Shown: positions 44,871 to 54,134, numbered from the stretch's first letter. The stretch is DNA of 64,000 bases from Myxococcales bacterium (GCA_016720545.1 JADKKK010000008.1:62001-126000); one strand, 5' to 3'. The notes: generated by a model from the letters alone, not told the origin. Program-made: numbers and translations.

Positions 44871-46478
44871 ATGCGAAAGCGCCCAGCTACACCACAACTC
44901 CCCTCGAACGAGCTTCGCGCCACGCTCGGGCGTCGCGAGCTCTTCTTTGGGGCGCTGGTGCTCGCGCTCCCGCTCGCCGCGTGCAGCGGCACGGTCGGCG
45001 AGCCCGCGAAGCGCCCCTTCGCCCACGGCGTCGCGAGCGGCGATCCGCTCCCCGACGCGGTGATCCTGTGGACGCGCGTGAAGGGTGAAGGCGACTCCGC
45101 AGTCGAGGTAAAGTGGGAAGTCGCGGAGGACGCCGGGTTCCAGCGGCTCGCCGCCTCAGGCACGTTCACGACGAACCAGGAGCGCGACTTCACGGTGAAG
45201 GTCGACGCGAAGGGCCTCGCGCCGGGGCGCACGTACTACTACCGCTTCAGCGCGCTCGGCGCGTCGTCGCCCGTAGGCCGAACGCGCACCGCGCCGCAGG
45301 GGTCTACGGAGCGCCTCCGTTTCGCCGTCGTCTCGTGCGCGAGCCTCGCGCACGGCTTTTTCCACGGCTACCGCGAGATCGCGAAGCAGGCCGACCTCGA
45401 CTGCGTGATCCACCTCGGCGACTACATCTACGAATACGCGACAGGCGACTACGGGGACGTGCGCACCTACGAGCCGGCGAACGAGATCGTGAGTCTCTCG
45501 GACTACAGGACGCGGCACGCTCAGTACAAGCGCGACCCGAACCTCCAAGAGGCGCACCGCCAGCACCCGTTCATCACGATCTGGGACGACCACGAGATCG
45601 CGAACGACGGCTACAAGGACGGCGCCCAGAACCACACGCCGGGCAGCGAGGGCGCCTGGGCCGATCGCAAGGCCGCCGCGCAGCGAGCGTACATGGAGTG
45701 GATGCCCATTCGGGAGCAGGAGGGCGGCCGCATCTTCCGCAAGCTCGCGTACGGCGATCTCGTCGACCTCGTGATGCTCGACACGCGCTACCACGGCCGC
45801 ACCCTGCAACCTGGGGGCGCCATCGCCGCACCCCCCGCTCCTGATCCGAAGCGCACGTTGCTCGGCGAAGATCAGGCGGCGTGGATGGAGAGCTCCCTCA
45901 AGGACTCGAAGGCGCGCTGGAAGCTCCTCTGCCAGCAGGTGATGGTGGGCAATCTGGTCCTCAACCCCGGCAAGGAGATCGCCAATCTCGACCAGTGGCA
46001 CGGCTACCCCGAGTCGCGCAACCGCCTCCTGAGCTTCTTCCGCGACTCGGGCGTGAAGAACATGGTGGTGCTCACCGGCGACATCCACAGCTCGTGGGCC
46101 AATGAGATCACCTTCGATCCTGCCGACAAGGCCGCCTACGACCCCGTCACGGGGCGCGGTTCACTGGGCGTGGAGCTCGTGACGCCAGGCATCACTTCAC
46201 CCGGCATCCCAGACCTGTTCCTCAGCATTCTCGACGACGCGCGCCCAAAGAACCTCCACGTGAAGTGGGTCGACGGTAGCAAGCGAGGATTCATCATCCT
46301 CGACGTGACGAACGAGCGCGTGCAGGGCGCGTGGTACCACTTTCAAGACATCACGGTCGAGGCACCGCAGACCCCCGCCTTCGCGAAGGCGTGGTCGGTG
46401 CGCGACGGGGAGACTCGCCTCGTCGCCGACGAGGCCGCCCCCTCGCGCCAAGGCGCCCCCGCGCTCGCCCCGGCCTGA
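44871..46478 (+). CDS. PhoD-type alkaline phosphatase, Tat lipoprotein signal
   Basis: The protein has 535 residues. A twin-arginine motif (LGRRELFF, Arg21-Arg22) and a lipobox LAAC (Cys38) mark it as a Tat-exported lipoprotein, as is usual for PhoD. A fibronectin-like N-terminal domain (FAHGVASGDPLPDAVILWTR) is followed by the metallophosphatase core: HLGDYIYEY, IWDDHEIANDGY, LDTRYHGRT and VLTGDIHSSWANEI. PhoD enzymes bind Ca2+ and Fe3+ and hydrolyse phosphodiesters and monoesters to scavenge phosphate. No Pho box is claimed. Confidence 0.94.
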   Translation: MRKRPATPQLPSNELRATLGRRELFFGALVLALPLAACSGTVGEPAKRPFAHGVASGDPLPDAVILWTRVKGEGDSAVEVKWEVAEDAGFQRLAASGTFTTNQERDFTVKVDAKGLAPGRTYYYRFSALGASSPVGRTRTAPQGSTERLRFAVVSCASLAHGFFHGYREIAKQADLDCVIHLGDYIYEYATGDYGDVRTYEPANEIVSLSDYRTRHAQYKRDPNLQEAHRQHPFITIWDDHEIANDGYKDGAQNHTPGSEGAWADRKAAAQRAYMEWMPIREQEGGRIFRKLAYGDLVDLVMLDTRYHGRTLQPGGAIAAPPAPDPKRTLLGEDQAAWMESSLKDSKARWKLLCQQVMVGNLVLNPGKEIANLDQWHGYPESRNRLLSFFRDSGVKNMVVLTGDIHSSWANEITFDPADKAAYDPVTGRGSLGVELVTPGITSPGIPDLFLSILDDARPKNLHVKWVDGSKRGFIILDVTNERVQGAWYHFQDITVEAPQTPAFAKAWSVRDGETRLVADEAAPSRQGAPALAPA

Positions 46479-46525
46479 GCGCCCCGGCGGCGAGCCACGT
46501 GCATTCTGCACGCGTCTCTCCCTGT

Positions 46526-46541
46526 CGACGGCACGCCGTCG
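46526..46541 (+). terminator. Small hairpin after the phoD-like gene
   Basis: CGACGG-CACG-CCGTCG forms a 6-bp stem with a 4-nt loop 48 nt after the stop codon. It has no T-run, so it is a weak candidate. Confidence 0.25.
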
Positions 46542-46631
46542 GGCGGCGGTTCGGCGTCGCGGCGACGGCCGCTGGACGGCGGCCCGCTGGGTCGCGTAGC
46601 TTCGGCGCGTGCCGACGAGCCACGAGGACCG

Positions 46632-47654
46632 ATGAGCCCCGCGACCGAGAACTTCGACGCGGCCCCGAACGTGAGTGTGGACCAAGCGGAGCGCCTCGCG
46701 GCGACTCACTTCGGGGTTCGAGGGACCGCGTCTCCGCTCGAGGGTGAGCGGGATCGCAATTTTCACCTTCGTACGGGCGACGGGGCCGGGTTCGTCTTCA
46801 AGGTCCACCCCCCAAGCGAAGATCCGGCGGTGGTCGACTTTCAGATCGGCGCGCTCGCTCACCTCGCAGCGGTCGACCCGTCGCTGATGGTGCCGCGGGT
46901 CATGCCCTCGGTCGGCGGCGAGTCGTCCGTCTTGCTGGAGCTCGGCGCGGGGCGGCCGCAGATCGCGCGACTCTTGACGTACGTGCCTGGCGTGCCCCTT
47001 GGCCACCCGCTCAATACGACACGACTGAGAGGCCTCGGGCACCTGCTCGCGCGCCTCGATCGTGGCCTCCGGGGGTACTTCCATTCCGCGGGCCGAGCGC
47101 CGCTGCTCTGGGACGTCCAGCGGGCGGACCAGGTGACTCCGCTCCTCGCGCACATCGAAGACCGCTCGCTCCGGGACGCCGCATCGGAGGGCCTCGAGCG
47201 CTTCGCGCGCGTGGTCAAGCCCGCGCTGCCGGCGCTGCGCGCCCAGGTCATTCACAACGACGCTCACCACGAGAACGTGCTCGCCGACCCCGCCGACCGC
47301 GATCGTGTCGTCGGCGCCCTCGACTTCGGCGACCTCGTGCACGCCCCCCTGATTCAGGAGCTCGGGGTCGCCGCGTCGTACCACCTCGGCGCGGACGACG
47401 TGCTGGGCCCGACGGCCGTGCTCGTGGGCGCCTACTCCGAGGTCCACCCACTCGAGGCCGACGAGATCGAGGTCCTGGCCGACCTCATGCTCGCGCGTCG
47501 AGCGATGGCGGCCGCGATCGGGGCTTGGATGTCTCGCGAGGCCCCCGAGCCGTTCCGCCTCGAGGCTCCGACGCGGCGTGACGCCCTCCGTCGCCTGCTC
47601 TCCCTTTCCCGCGCCGAGGCCACGGCCCGTCTTCGCCGCGCCGCCGGAGTTTGA
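46632..47654 (+). CDS. APH-fold small-molecule kinase (hydroxylysine kinase-like)
   Basis: The protein has 340 residues. The aminoglycoside phosphotransferase/choline kinase fold shows a catalytic loop HNDAHHENVL (His208, Asp210) and a metal Asp231 in GALDFGDL. An N-terminal ATP-lobe NFHLRTGDGAGFVFKVH carries the likely Lys. It ends 1 nt before a class III aminotransferase-fold gene that resembles AGXT2L phospho-lyases. In animals, the hydroxylysine kinase (HYKK) and the AGXT2L2 phospho-lyase act consecutively, so phosphorylation of hydroxylysine, ethanolamine or a similar amino alcohol is inferred. Antibiotic resistance is unlikely. Confidence 0.8.
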   Translation: MSPATENFDAAPNVSVDQAERLAATHFGVRGTASPLEGERDRNFHLRTGDGAGFVFKVHPPSEDPAVVDFQIGALAHLAAVDPSLMVPRVMPSVGGESSVLLELGAGRPQIARLLTYVPGVPLGHPLNTTRLRGLGHLLARLDRGLRGYFHSAGRAPLLWDVQRADQVTPLLAHIEDRSLRDAASEGLERFARVVKPALPALRAQVIHNDAHHENVLADPADRDRVVGALDFGDLVHAPLIQELGVAASYHLGADDVLGPTAVLVGAYSEVHPLEADEIEVLADLMLARRAMAAAIGAWMSREAPEPFRLEAPTRRDALRRLLSLSRAEATARLRRAAGV

Positions 47655-47655
47655 G

Positions 47656-48957
47656 ATGCGAGAAGCCATGGGAAACGCGTTTGTACCGGGCGCAGTGGCG
47701 CTCGATCCGGCGGAGGCCGCGATGATCGAACGCCGAGGTCGCGTGCTCGGTCCCGCGTATCGCCTGCAATACGAGCGCCCGCTCCACATCGTGCGTGGGG
47801 AGGGCGTGCACCTGACCGACGCGAACGGCGTGCGCTACCTCGATGCGTACAACAACGTGCCGTCCGTAGGGCACGCGCACCCGCGTGTCGTCGAGGCGCT
47901 CACGCGGCAAGCGGCGACGCTGAACACGCACACGCGATATCTTCACGAGAACATCCTCGCCTACGCCGAGCGCCTCCTCGCGACGATGCCGGACGCCCTC
48001 GCTCACGTGATGTTCACGTGCACCGGCTCCGAGGCCAACGACCTCGCGGGGCGCATCGCGCAGGCGCACACGGGCGGTACAGGCTTCATCGTCACCCGGT
48101 ACGCGTATCACGGCGTGACCGAGGTGGTCTCGAGGCTGTCCCCGTGCCTCGGTGAGGGCGTCCAACAGGGTCCGCACGTTCGCCTCGTCGCTCCGCCCGA
48201 GTCGGGTGTCGCCGACGTGGGCGCCAGGTTCGCCGAGGGCGTGCGGCGCGCGATCGCCGACCTCGAGGCCCACGGGATCCGGCCCGCGGCGCTCCTGGTA
48301 GATACCGTGTTCACGAGCGACGGGAACTACGTCGATCCGGCCGGCTTCCTCGGGCCCGCCGTCGAGGCCATTCGCGAGGCGGGCGGCCTGTTCATCGCGG
48401 ACGAGGTGCAGCCGGGCTTTGGTCGAACCGGCGCGCACTTCTGGGGCTTCGGTCGGCACGGCATCGTCCCCGACATGATCACGATGGGCAAGCCGATGGG
48501 GAATGGACACCCCATGGGGGCGGTCGCGGGGAGGCGTGAGCCGATCGCCTCCTTCGCGAACCAGGTTCGCTATTTCAACACGTTTGGAGGGAACCCAGTC
48601 TCGTGCGCCGTCGGCCTCGCGGTGCTCGACGTGATCACCGACGAGGGCCTGATGGCCAACGCCGCCGATGTGGGCGCGCACCTCCACGCGGGACTCGACG
48701 CGCTCTCCGGGCGCTGCCCCACGCTCGGCGAGCGGAGGGTCGCGGGGCTCGCCTGCGCGGTCGATGTGGTGGACGCCGAGGGTCGCCCTGATCCGGTCGC
48801 CGCGACGCGGATCGTGAACGGGCTCCGCGATCGCCAGGTGCTCATCAGCATTTCCGGCATTGAACACGCGACTCTGAAGATTCGCCCTCCGCTCGTCTTC
48901 CAGAGGGCCCACGCGGACCAGCTGCTCGAGGCGCTCGAGGGGGTGCTTCGGTCGTAG
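47656..48957 (+). CDS. Class III aminotransferase-fold PLP enzyme (AGXT2L phospho-lyase-like)
   Basis: A 433-residue fold-type I PLP enzyme. NNVPSVGHAHPRVVEAL and TRYLHENILAYAERL near the N-terminus are features of the AGXT2L (phosphoethanolamine / phosphohydroxylysine phospho-lyase) branch. FTCTGSEANDLA binds phosphate, ADEVQPGFGRTG is the PLP Asp region, and the Schiff-base Lys is Lys279 in MGKPMGNG. The start ATG 47656 lies 9 nt downstream of a GGAG. With the upstream kinase it would phosphorylate and then eliminate phosphate from an amino alcohol, yielding an aldehyde or semialdehyde. Confidence 0.85.
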   Translation: MREAMGNAFVPGAVALDPAEAAMIERRGRVLGPAYRLQYERPLHIVRGEGVHLTDANGVRYLDAYNNVPSVGHAHPRVVEALTRQAATLNTHTRYLHENILAYAERLLATMPDALAHVMFTCTGSEANDLAGRIAQAHTGGTGFIVTRYAYHGVTEVVSRLSPCLGEGVQQGPHVRLVAPPESGVADVGARFAEGVRRAIADLEAHGIRPAALLVDTVFTSDGNYVDPAGFLGPAVEAIREAGGLFIADEVQPGFGRTGAHFWGFGRHGIVPDMITMGKPMGNGHPMGAVAGRREPIASFANQVRYFNTFGGNPVSCAVGLAVLDVITDEGLMANAADVGAHLHAGLDALSGRCPTLGERRVAGLACAVDVVDAEGRPDPVAATRIVNGLRDRQVLISISGIEHATLKIRPPLVFQRAHADQLLEALEGVLRS

Positions 48958-49255
48958 TCGGGTCTCCGTTGCCTGGGGAGCAAGCGCCCCGCGTGGTGGC
49001 AAGTCTCGCGGCCGGTCCGGCACTCACTATCGTGGTTCGGTAGAAGAGTATTCCACGATCACGCAAATCGAACCAGGAACGCGCGCGCCGATCGGGGCGG
49101 ACGCTCGACGGCCGGGATCGTTCGCCGTGCGTCGCTCGCCGCGGCGATGCAGGCGCTCGCGTTCGTGCTCCGCCGTCGCGCGCGGCGGATCGAGGGGCGA
49201 GCGCCGCGGGCCAGGCACGGAGCCCGGCGCGCGGCGCGGCGGTCGCGCGGGCGAC
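48958..49255. other. Intergenic region between convergent genes
   Basis: No gene is supported here. The only structure noticed is a 7-bp inverted repeat ATCGTGG/CCACGAT (49029-49059) with a 17-nt loop. Confidence 0.4.
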
Positions 49256-50485
49256 TCAGTATCCGGGAGGGAACACGGTCGCCACGAGGCCGTAGCCGTC
49301 GGCGACCTTCGTGTCGAGGTACGCCATGTCGAGGTCGTAGTAGCCCGAGGGCGGCGTCTGGTCGACGCCGGGCAGGCCGGTGCCGCCCCACGAGTTCTTC
49401 ACGCGAAGGAACTCGATCTTCGTGTCCGGCGCGAGCGCCCGCTGCAACAGCGCACGATCGCTCACGTCCTCGCCCGCCTTCAGGAGCGTGCCGTCGGCGA
49501 GCTTGGCCTGGTAGTCGAAGCCGAGCGTCATGTGCCCGCCCGTGCGGCCCTTGCCGCGGGTGTCGAGCTGCTCCTTCGTGAACCTGGAGCCGCTCAACGC
49601 GTTGAAGTCGACGTTCCACCAGGTGAGCACCGGCGCGTGGTCGTGGAGCGCCTTCTGCACGCGGATTTGGTAGGTGCGGCGCGCGGTGGGGTCCTCGGGG
49701 TACTTGACCTCGTTCCAAATCGACGGGCCGCTCGGGGCGACCGCGTCGGAGAGCTTCCCGCGCGCGTCAACGCCCTGGGCACGCGCGTTCGGCCACGCGA
49801 TGAGGATGTCGGTCGGGCCGAGCACGCCCGCCGCCTTGCGCTTCGTCAGGCCCGCGCCGGTGGCAGAGCCCGCGCCGGTCTGGCCAAAGACGTCGTCAAG
49901 TTTCTTTACGACCTCGGGGCTGAGACCGAAGGCCTTGTCGAGCTCTGCGCGGACGAGCTTTCGGTCGCGGCGGGCCTCGACGGTCTTCAATGCGCCCTCC
50001 TTCAGCGACAGGGTGATGGCGCGGATGGCCGTGCTCTGGCGCGAGGAGCGGGCGTCGTTCGCCTCCTCGGGGATGAAGTCGGACTCGAGCATCGCGCCGT
50101 AACGGGCGACCTCCCAACGGAAGAGCGACCAGGTGCCGCCCGCCGAGAACTCGCTCTTGTCGTTCAGCGCGGTGTCCGGCCAGCTCGTGATCTTGGTGAA
50201 CCAGTCCCAGTACGTGGCGTAGCTCTCGGAGAGGTTCAGCTCGGTGTTCGTCGCGCGCTTGTTCAGCGACTCGACCCAGCCGATGTGCGCGTAGACCCAG
50301 CAATTGCCGATGCTCTGGTTCTTGACCGACGAGTGGACGACGCTCGTGATGTTGTCGGTCGAGATGTCCTCCTCGGGCTGCTCCTCGGAGGGGTCGACGG
50401 CCGCGCTGCAGCCCGCGGCGAAGGTGGACGCCGCCGCGAGCATGGCGAGGAGCGCGAAGCGGAAGGGACGGGCGAGTTCGGTCAT
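49256..50485 (-). CDS. Papain-like (C1) cysteine peptidase lipoprotein
   Basis: The protein has 409 residues, with a lipobox FAAGC (Cys26) and an acidic linker. The catalytic residues are Cys62 in NQSIGNCWVYAH, His318 in GGHMTLGFDY and Asn364 in VKNSWGGTG, in the order and context of C1 peptidases. The long region between Cys and His (about 255 residues) is larger than in papain and closer to bleomycin-hydrolase-like C1 enzymes. Start ATG 50485 is preceded by TTGGAGGC, a clear ribosome-binding site. Likely outer-membrane attached or secreted. Confidence 0.88.
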   Translation of the reverse strand: MTELARPFRFALLAMLAAASTFAAGCSAAVDPSEEQPEEDISTDNITSVVHSSVKNQSIGNCWVYAHIGWVESLNKRATNTELNLSESYATYWDWFTKITSWPDTALNDKSEFSAGGTWSLFRWEVARYGAMLESDFIPEEANDARSSRQSTAIRAITLSLKEGALKTVEARRDRKLVRAELDKAFGLSPEVVKKLDDVFGQTGAGSATGAGLTKRKAAGVLGPTDILIAWPNARAQGVDARGKLSDAVAPSGPSIWNEVKYPEDPTARRTYQIRVQKALHDHAPVLTWWNVDFNALSGSRFTKEQLDTRGKGRTGGHMTLGFDYQAKLADGTLLKAGEDVSDRALLQRALAPDTKIEFLRVKNSWGGTGLPGVDQTPPSGYYDLDMAYLDTKVADGYGLVATVFPPGY

Positions 50486-50613
50486 GGGCGCCTCCAATGC
50501 GAGAACCGTGCTAGCTTGCCTACATGGGTACACATGGGGCCCACTGGCGTGATCACCGCTGATTGTCGCCGAAGGCCGCGGCGATAGCGACCCGAAAGGT
50601 CACCGTGCGTGGA

Positions 50614-52005
50614 TCACGGGGGTCTCACGGTGGGGACCGTCGGCCTCAGGGTCTCGTGCGACGGGCGGGCGCGCTCCTCGGCAGGGAGCCGCGCGAACGG
50701 GCTCGACGCCGCGGTAACGAAGCGGAGCAGCTCGACCACGGCGCCCGTCGCCTGCGCGAGGTCGGGCTCGCGGAGCTGGTCGGGCGTGTCGCGCTGGGTG
50801 TGGTGGATGTCGAAGTAGGTGCTCATGTCCTGCCGCGCGTCGAGGACCGGCACCCCGGCGGCGCGGAGCGGGATGAGGTCCGCGCCGCCCTCCGCGGGCT
50901 CGCGCGAGCTCACCACGCCCGGCACGGTCGGCAGGGTGACGGGCCCGCCAGCGCGCGCGCGGAGCTCGACGACGCGGCCGGTCCCCGCGTCGAGCTCGAG
51001 CGCCGCCACGTGGCGGTCGAGCTCGCCGGCGTGCGTGGCCGCGTAGGCCTTGGCGCCCGCGAGGCTGTTCTCCTCGGCCGCGAAGAGCACCACCCGCAGC
51101 GTGCGCTCCGGCGGAGCGCGGAGAAAGGCGCGCGCGGCCGCGACCACGATGCCCACGCCCGCGCCGTCGTCGACCGCGCCGCGACCGAGGTCCCACGAGT
51201 CGAGGTGCGCGCCGACCACCACGATCTCGTCGGGCGCGCGCGTCCCGCGGATCTCGGCGACCACGTTGGCCGAGATCGCGTCGGGGCCGGTCGCCGTGAC
51301 GACCGACAAGGTCACTCGGGTGGGCCCCGCGAGCAGGGCGGCGTGGAGGCGGTCGGCCGCCACCGCCGAGAGCGCCGCGCCCGGGATTCTGGCGCCGTTC
51401 TGGCGCATCGAGCCCGTGTGGGGCGCGTCCGTGGCGTCGGTGCCGACCGAGCGCACGAGCGCGGCGACCGCCCCGCGCGCCTCCGCCTCGCGCGGACACC
51501 CCGCCCGAACTCCGACCGCGCGCCCGTAGCCCGCGCCGTCGACCGCGCGGTCGGTGTGAACGTTGCAAAATACAATCTTTCCGCGGAGGCTCCCTTCGGG
51601 GAGGGACGCGATGTCCGCGTGCGCGCCGACCTCGACGACGTCGGCTGACACGTCGCCCGAGACGCTCCACCCAAGCGCCGTGATCGTGAGCGGCGACGTG
51701 ACGCCCCCGGTGGTGAGCGTGGCGTTCTCCTTCACGCGGCGCCACACCGGGACCGCGACGGGCTCCGCGCGCACCGACGCGAACCCGAGCTCGGCGAGGG
51801 TGCGGGTCGCCCATGCGACGGCGCGTGCGTCGTTCGCCGAGCCGGCGAGGCGCGGGCCCACCTCGGTCGAGAGTGAGCGCGCGAGAGTGTACGCCAGCGT
51901 GGGCGGCGCGGCGGGCGCCGGCGAAAGGCTCGGCGGCGAGGGCGGCGGGACCGCCGGGGCGGCGCACGCGGCGAGCCACAGCGCGGCTACGGGGACAGCG
52001 CGCAT
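50614..52005 (-). CDS. M28 family metallopeptidase lipoprotein
   Basis: The protein has 463 residues, with lipobox LAAC (Cys14) and a Pro/Ser linker. Zinc ligands of the M28 aminopeptidase fold are recognisable: GAHLDSWDLG, GAVDDGAG, FAAEENSLAG, and the final His in FDIHHTQRDT. A PA domain is inserted before the catalytic core (SLRGKIVFCNV). Such enzymes release N-terminal amino acids from peptides outside the cytoplasm. The ATG at 52005 is preferred over GTG 52035 because it gives a standard short lipoprotein signal. Confidence 0.92.
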   Translation of the reverse strand: MRAVPVAALWLAACAAPAVPPPSPPSLSPAPAAPPTLAYTLARSLSTEVGPRLAGSANDARAVAWATRTLAELGFASVRAEPVAVPVWRRVKENATLTTGGVTSPLTITALGWSVSGDVSADVVEVGAHADIASLPEGSLRGKIVFCNVHTDRAVDGAGYGRAVGVRAGCPREAEARGAVAALVRSVGTDATDAPHTGSMRQNGARIPGAALSAVAADRLHAALLAGPTRVTLSVVTATGPDAISANVVAEIRGTRAPDEIVVVGAHLDSWDLGRGAVDDGAGVGIVVAAARAFLRAPPERTLRVVLFAAEENSLAGAKAYAATHAGELDRHVAALELDAGTGRVVELRARAGGPVTLPTVPGVVSSREPAEGGADLIPLRAAGVPVLDARQDMSTYFDIHHTQRDTPDQLREPDLAQATGAVVELLRFVTAASSPFARLPAEERARPSHETLRPTVPTVRPP

Positions 52006-52086
52006 GGGCGAGGACGAGGGCGTACGGCGTGTCACGGCCGCAGGCTCACAGCCAGGACAGGCAGCGTCAAGCTCCGCGCCTCACCC

Positions 52087-52125
52087 CTCACTGCGCCTCA
52101 TTACGCCTCATTACGCCTCACTACG
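52087..52125. repeat. 10-bp tandem repeat across a gene end
   Basis: Units of (T/C)TACGCCTCA, about four copies, run across the stop codon of the minus-strand pseudouridine synthase gene. Each unit contains an in-register TAA on the minus strand. Confidence 0.6.
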
Positions 52126-52845
52126 CTCGCGGCCGCTCTCCGCGCCGCGAGCCTCGAACGCGGCGAGCGCGTCGCCCAGGTCGAGGGCGACGAGCGCGGC
52201 CCGGAGATCCGCGGCGACCGGTGCGCGCACACGGACTGCGCGAGGCTCATCCTCGCCGCACGCGGGGTGCGGAAACGTGATCTCGAACGCGTGCAGCGCG
52301 AGGCGAGCGAGCCCGGTGCGCGCGCGAATGTGCCGGTTGAACCAGCCCGTTCCGTAGTTCGAGTCGAGCGCGATCGGGTGGCGCAAGTGGGCGAGATGGC
52401 GCCGAATCTGGTGGTACCTGCCGGTCTTAGGGTGCGCCGCGACGAGCGAGCAGTGGTCGCCTGTGCCCACACGCTCGATCTCCGTGATCGCGGCTACGCG
52501 CACGGGCGAGTCCTCCGCCTTGGGGATCGCGTAGTCGACCGTGCCCCGCTCCGGCGCGTGGCCACGAGCGAGCGCGAGGTAGGTCTTCGCCACGCGCCCC
52601 TCGTCGAAGGCGACGCGGAGGCGCGCGGCGATCGCGGGCGAGAGGGCGAAGACGAGCGCGCCGCTGGTCCCCCGGTCGAGCCGATGCACGGGGTACACGT
52701 ACGCGCCGAGCGCGTCCCGGACGCGGGTCATGACCACGTCGCGATCCGGCGCGAGCTCGGTCCGGTGGCAGACGAGGCCCGCCGGCTTGTCGACGACGAC
52801 GAGCGACTCGTCTCGAAAGAGGAACACCACGGGGGGGACGGCCAC
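52111..52845 (-). CDS. RluA/TruC-family pseudouridine synthase
   Basis: The protein has 244 residues. The catalytic motif HRLDRGTSGALVF holds the essential Asp. DESLVVVDKPAGLVCHR opens the fold, and RYHQIRRHLAHLRHPI is the conserved RNA-binding block, all typical of TruC/RluA enzymes without an S4 domain. It isomerises uridine in tRNA or rRNA; the target site is unknown. GTG 52845 is used, placing the fold about ten residues in; GTG 52860 is an alternative. The stop codon sits in a 10-bp tandem repeat. Confidence 0.9.
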   Translation of the reverse strand: MAVPPVVFLFRDESLVVVDKPAGLVCHRTELAPDRDVVMTRVRDALGAYVYPVHRLDRGTSGALVFALSPAIAARLRVAFDEGRVAKTYLALARGHAPERGTVDYAIPKAEDSPVRVAAITEIERVGTGDHCSLVAAHPKTGRYHQIRRHLAHLRHPIALDSNYGTGWFNRHIRARTGLARLALHAFEITFPHPACGEDEPRAVRVRAPVAADLRAALVALDLGDALAAFEARGAESGRERSEA

Positions 52846-53141
52846 GAGGCCACCGTACACGCCTCCCCGTCGGACGGCGGTTCTCACCCCGCGCGACCCC
52901 GATGTCAGGGGCCCCCTGGGCCGCGCCCGGGGCGCGGCGCATTCGCCACGCGGCGCGCGCGTTTGCACGTATCCTCCGGAGAGTGGCTCGGGAGTTGCTT
53001 CGATCTCCCTCGTCTTCCGTCTCTCTGACTCGTGTTGCCTCGGGCGCCGACTCGCCCGACTCCACTCGCTCCCATCGCACGCACTGCCCCTTCCGTTGGG
53101 GCGCGCGTCGAACGCAAATATGGCTCCGCCGGAGGTGCTCC

Positions 53142-54014
53142 ATGACTGGTAGAATCGTAAGTGGTCTCGCCGCGGGTGCGCTCGGCCTCGCCCTGGTCCT
53201 CGCCCCCAAGCCCGCGCTCGCGGGCATCGAGGCGTGCGGCAACATCGACGTCAAGGCCGACGCAAAGTGCAAGGTCGAGGTGAAGGGCGGGTGCACGGCG
53301 CAGTGCGAGCCCGTCCGCTTCGAGGCGGCGTGCGCCGCCAAGTTCGAGGCGAAGTGCAGCGGCAAGTGCAACGCGTCGATCCAGACGTCGTGCACCTCGA
53401 CCTGCAACGGCAGCTGCAGCGGCGCGTGCAACGCCGATCCACCGAAGTTCGAGTGCAAGGGGCAGTGCGTCGCCGACTGCGAGGGCTCCTGCTCCGCGTC
53501 GTGCCAAGGCAAGGCCAACGGCACCGAGTGCATCGCGTCCTGCAAGGCCTCGTGCAGCGGGCGCTGCGACGCTTCCTGCAAGGGCACCCCTGGGAGCGCC
53601 TCTTGCTCGGGCAAGTGCGAGGCGTGCTGCTCGGGCTCGTGCACCGCCAAGGCGAACCTCGACTGCAACGTCAACTGCCAAGCCGAGACCTACGCGTCGT
53701 GCAAGGGCGAGCTCTCGGGCGGCTGCAAGGTGCAGTGCGAGAAGCCGGACGGCGCGCTCTTCTGCGACGGCAACTACGTCGACACCGGCGGGAACCTCGC
53801 CAACTGCATCAACGCGCTGAACGCGGTCTTGAAGCTCCGCGTCGACGCGAGCGGCAGCGCGAGCTGCGCGAACGGCCAGTGCGAGGCGGAGGGCCAGGTC
53901 AGCGTCGGCGCCTGCTCCACCGGCGCGCCCTCGTCGAAGCCGCTCGGCGCCGCGGGCGTGGTGCTCGGCCTCGGCGCGATCGCGTTCCTCGCGCGCCGCC
54001 GCCGCGCCGCGTAG
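53142..54014 (+). CDS. Cysteine-rich repeat protein with C-terminal anchor
   Basis: The protein has 290 residues. A signal peptide ends near ALAG (residue 28). The mature chain has about 36 cysteines in C-x2-C, C-x3-C and SC/GKC patterns (CSGKCNAS, TCNGSCSGAC, ADCEGSCSASC, CEACCSGSC), spaced like a stack of disulfide knots. The C-terminus is a hydrophobic helix plus RRRR (GAAGVVLGLGAIAFLARRRRAA), a sorting tail of the MYXO-CTERM kind. Start ATG 53142 has a strong GGAGGT 6 nt upstream. A strong terminator follows. The role is unknown; a surface structural or metal-binding protein is plausible. Confidence 0.8.
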   Translation: MTGRIVSGLAAGALGLALVLAPKPALAGIEACGNIDVKADAKCKVEVKGGCTAQCEPVRFEAACAAKFEAKCSGKCNASIQTSCTSTCNGSCSGACNADPPKFECKGQCVADCEGSCSASCQGKANGTECIASCKASCSGRCDASCKGTPGSASCSGKCEACCSGSCTAKANLDCNVNCQAETYASCKGELSGGCKVQCEKPDGALFCDGNYVDTGGNLANCINALNAVLKLRVDASGSASCANGQCEAEGQVSVGACSTGAPSSKPLGAAGVVLGLGAIAFLARRRRAA

Positions 54015-54038
54015 TCGGTTCGGCAGGTCGAGTTGAAG

Positions 54039-54077
54039 GCGCGGCCCACCCTCTCGGTCGGGCCGCGCAGGTTTTTT
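54039..54077 (+). terminator. Canonical rho-independent terminator
   Basis: A perfect 9-bp stem, GCGCGGCCC (54039-54047) with GGGCCGCGC (54060-54068), has a 12-nt loop and is followed by AGG and six T residues. It lies 24 nt after the Cys-rich gene stop and is the best terminator in the window, implying high expression of that gene. Confidence 0.85.
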
Positions 54078-54134
54078 GTGGCCGATCGCAGTTCGGCGTT
54101 TCCAAGAGGCCCGGCGCACGGCCATGATCCGGGC

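Noticed and set aside
44483..45088. Frame reading VDLA repeats through the 12-bp array
   Set aside because: It is a by-product of a 12-bp repeat; it lacks a start signal and would overlap the phoD-like gene out of frame.
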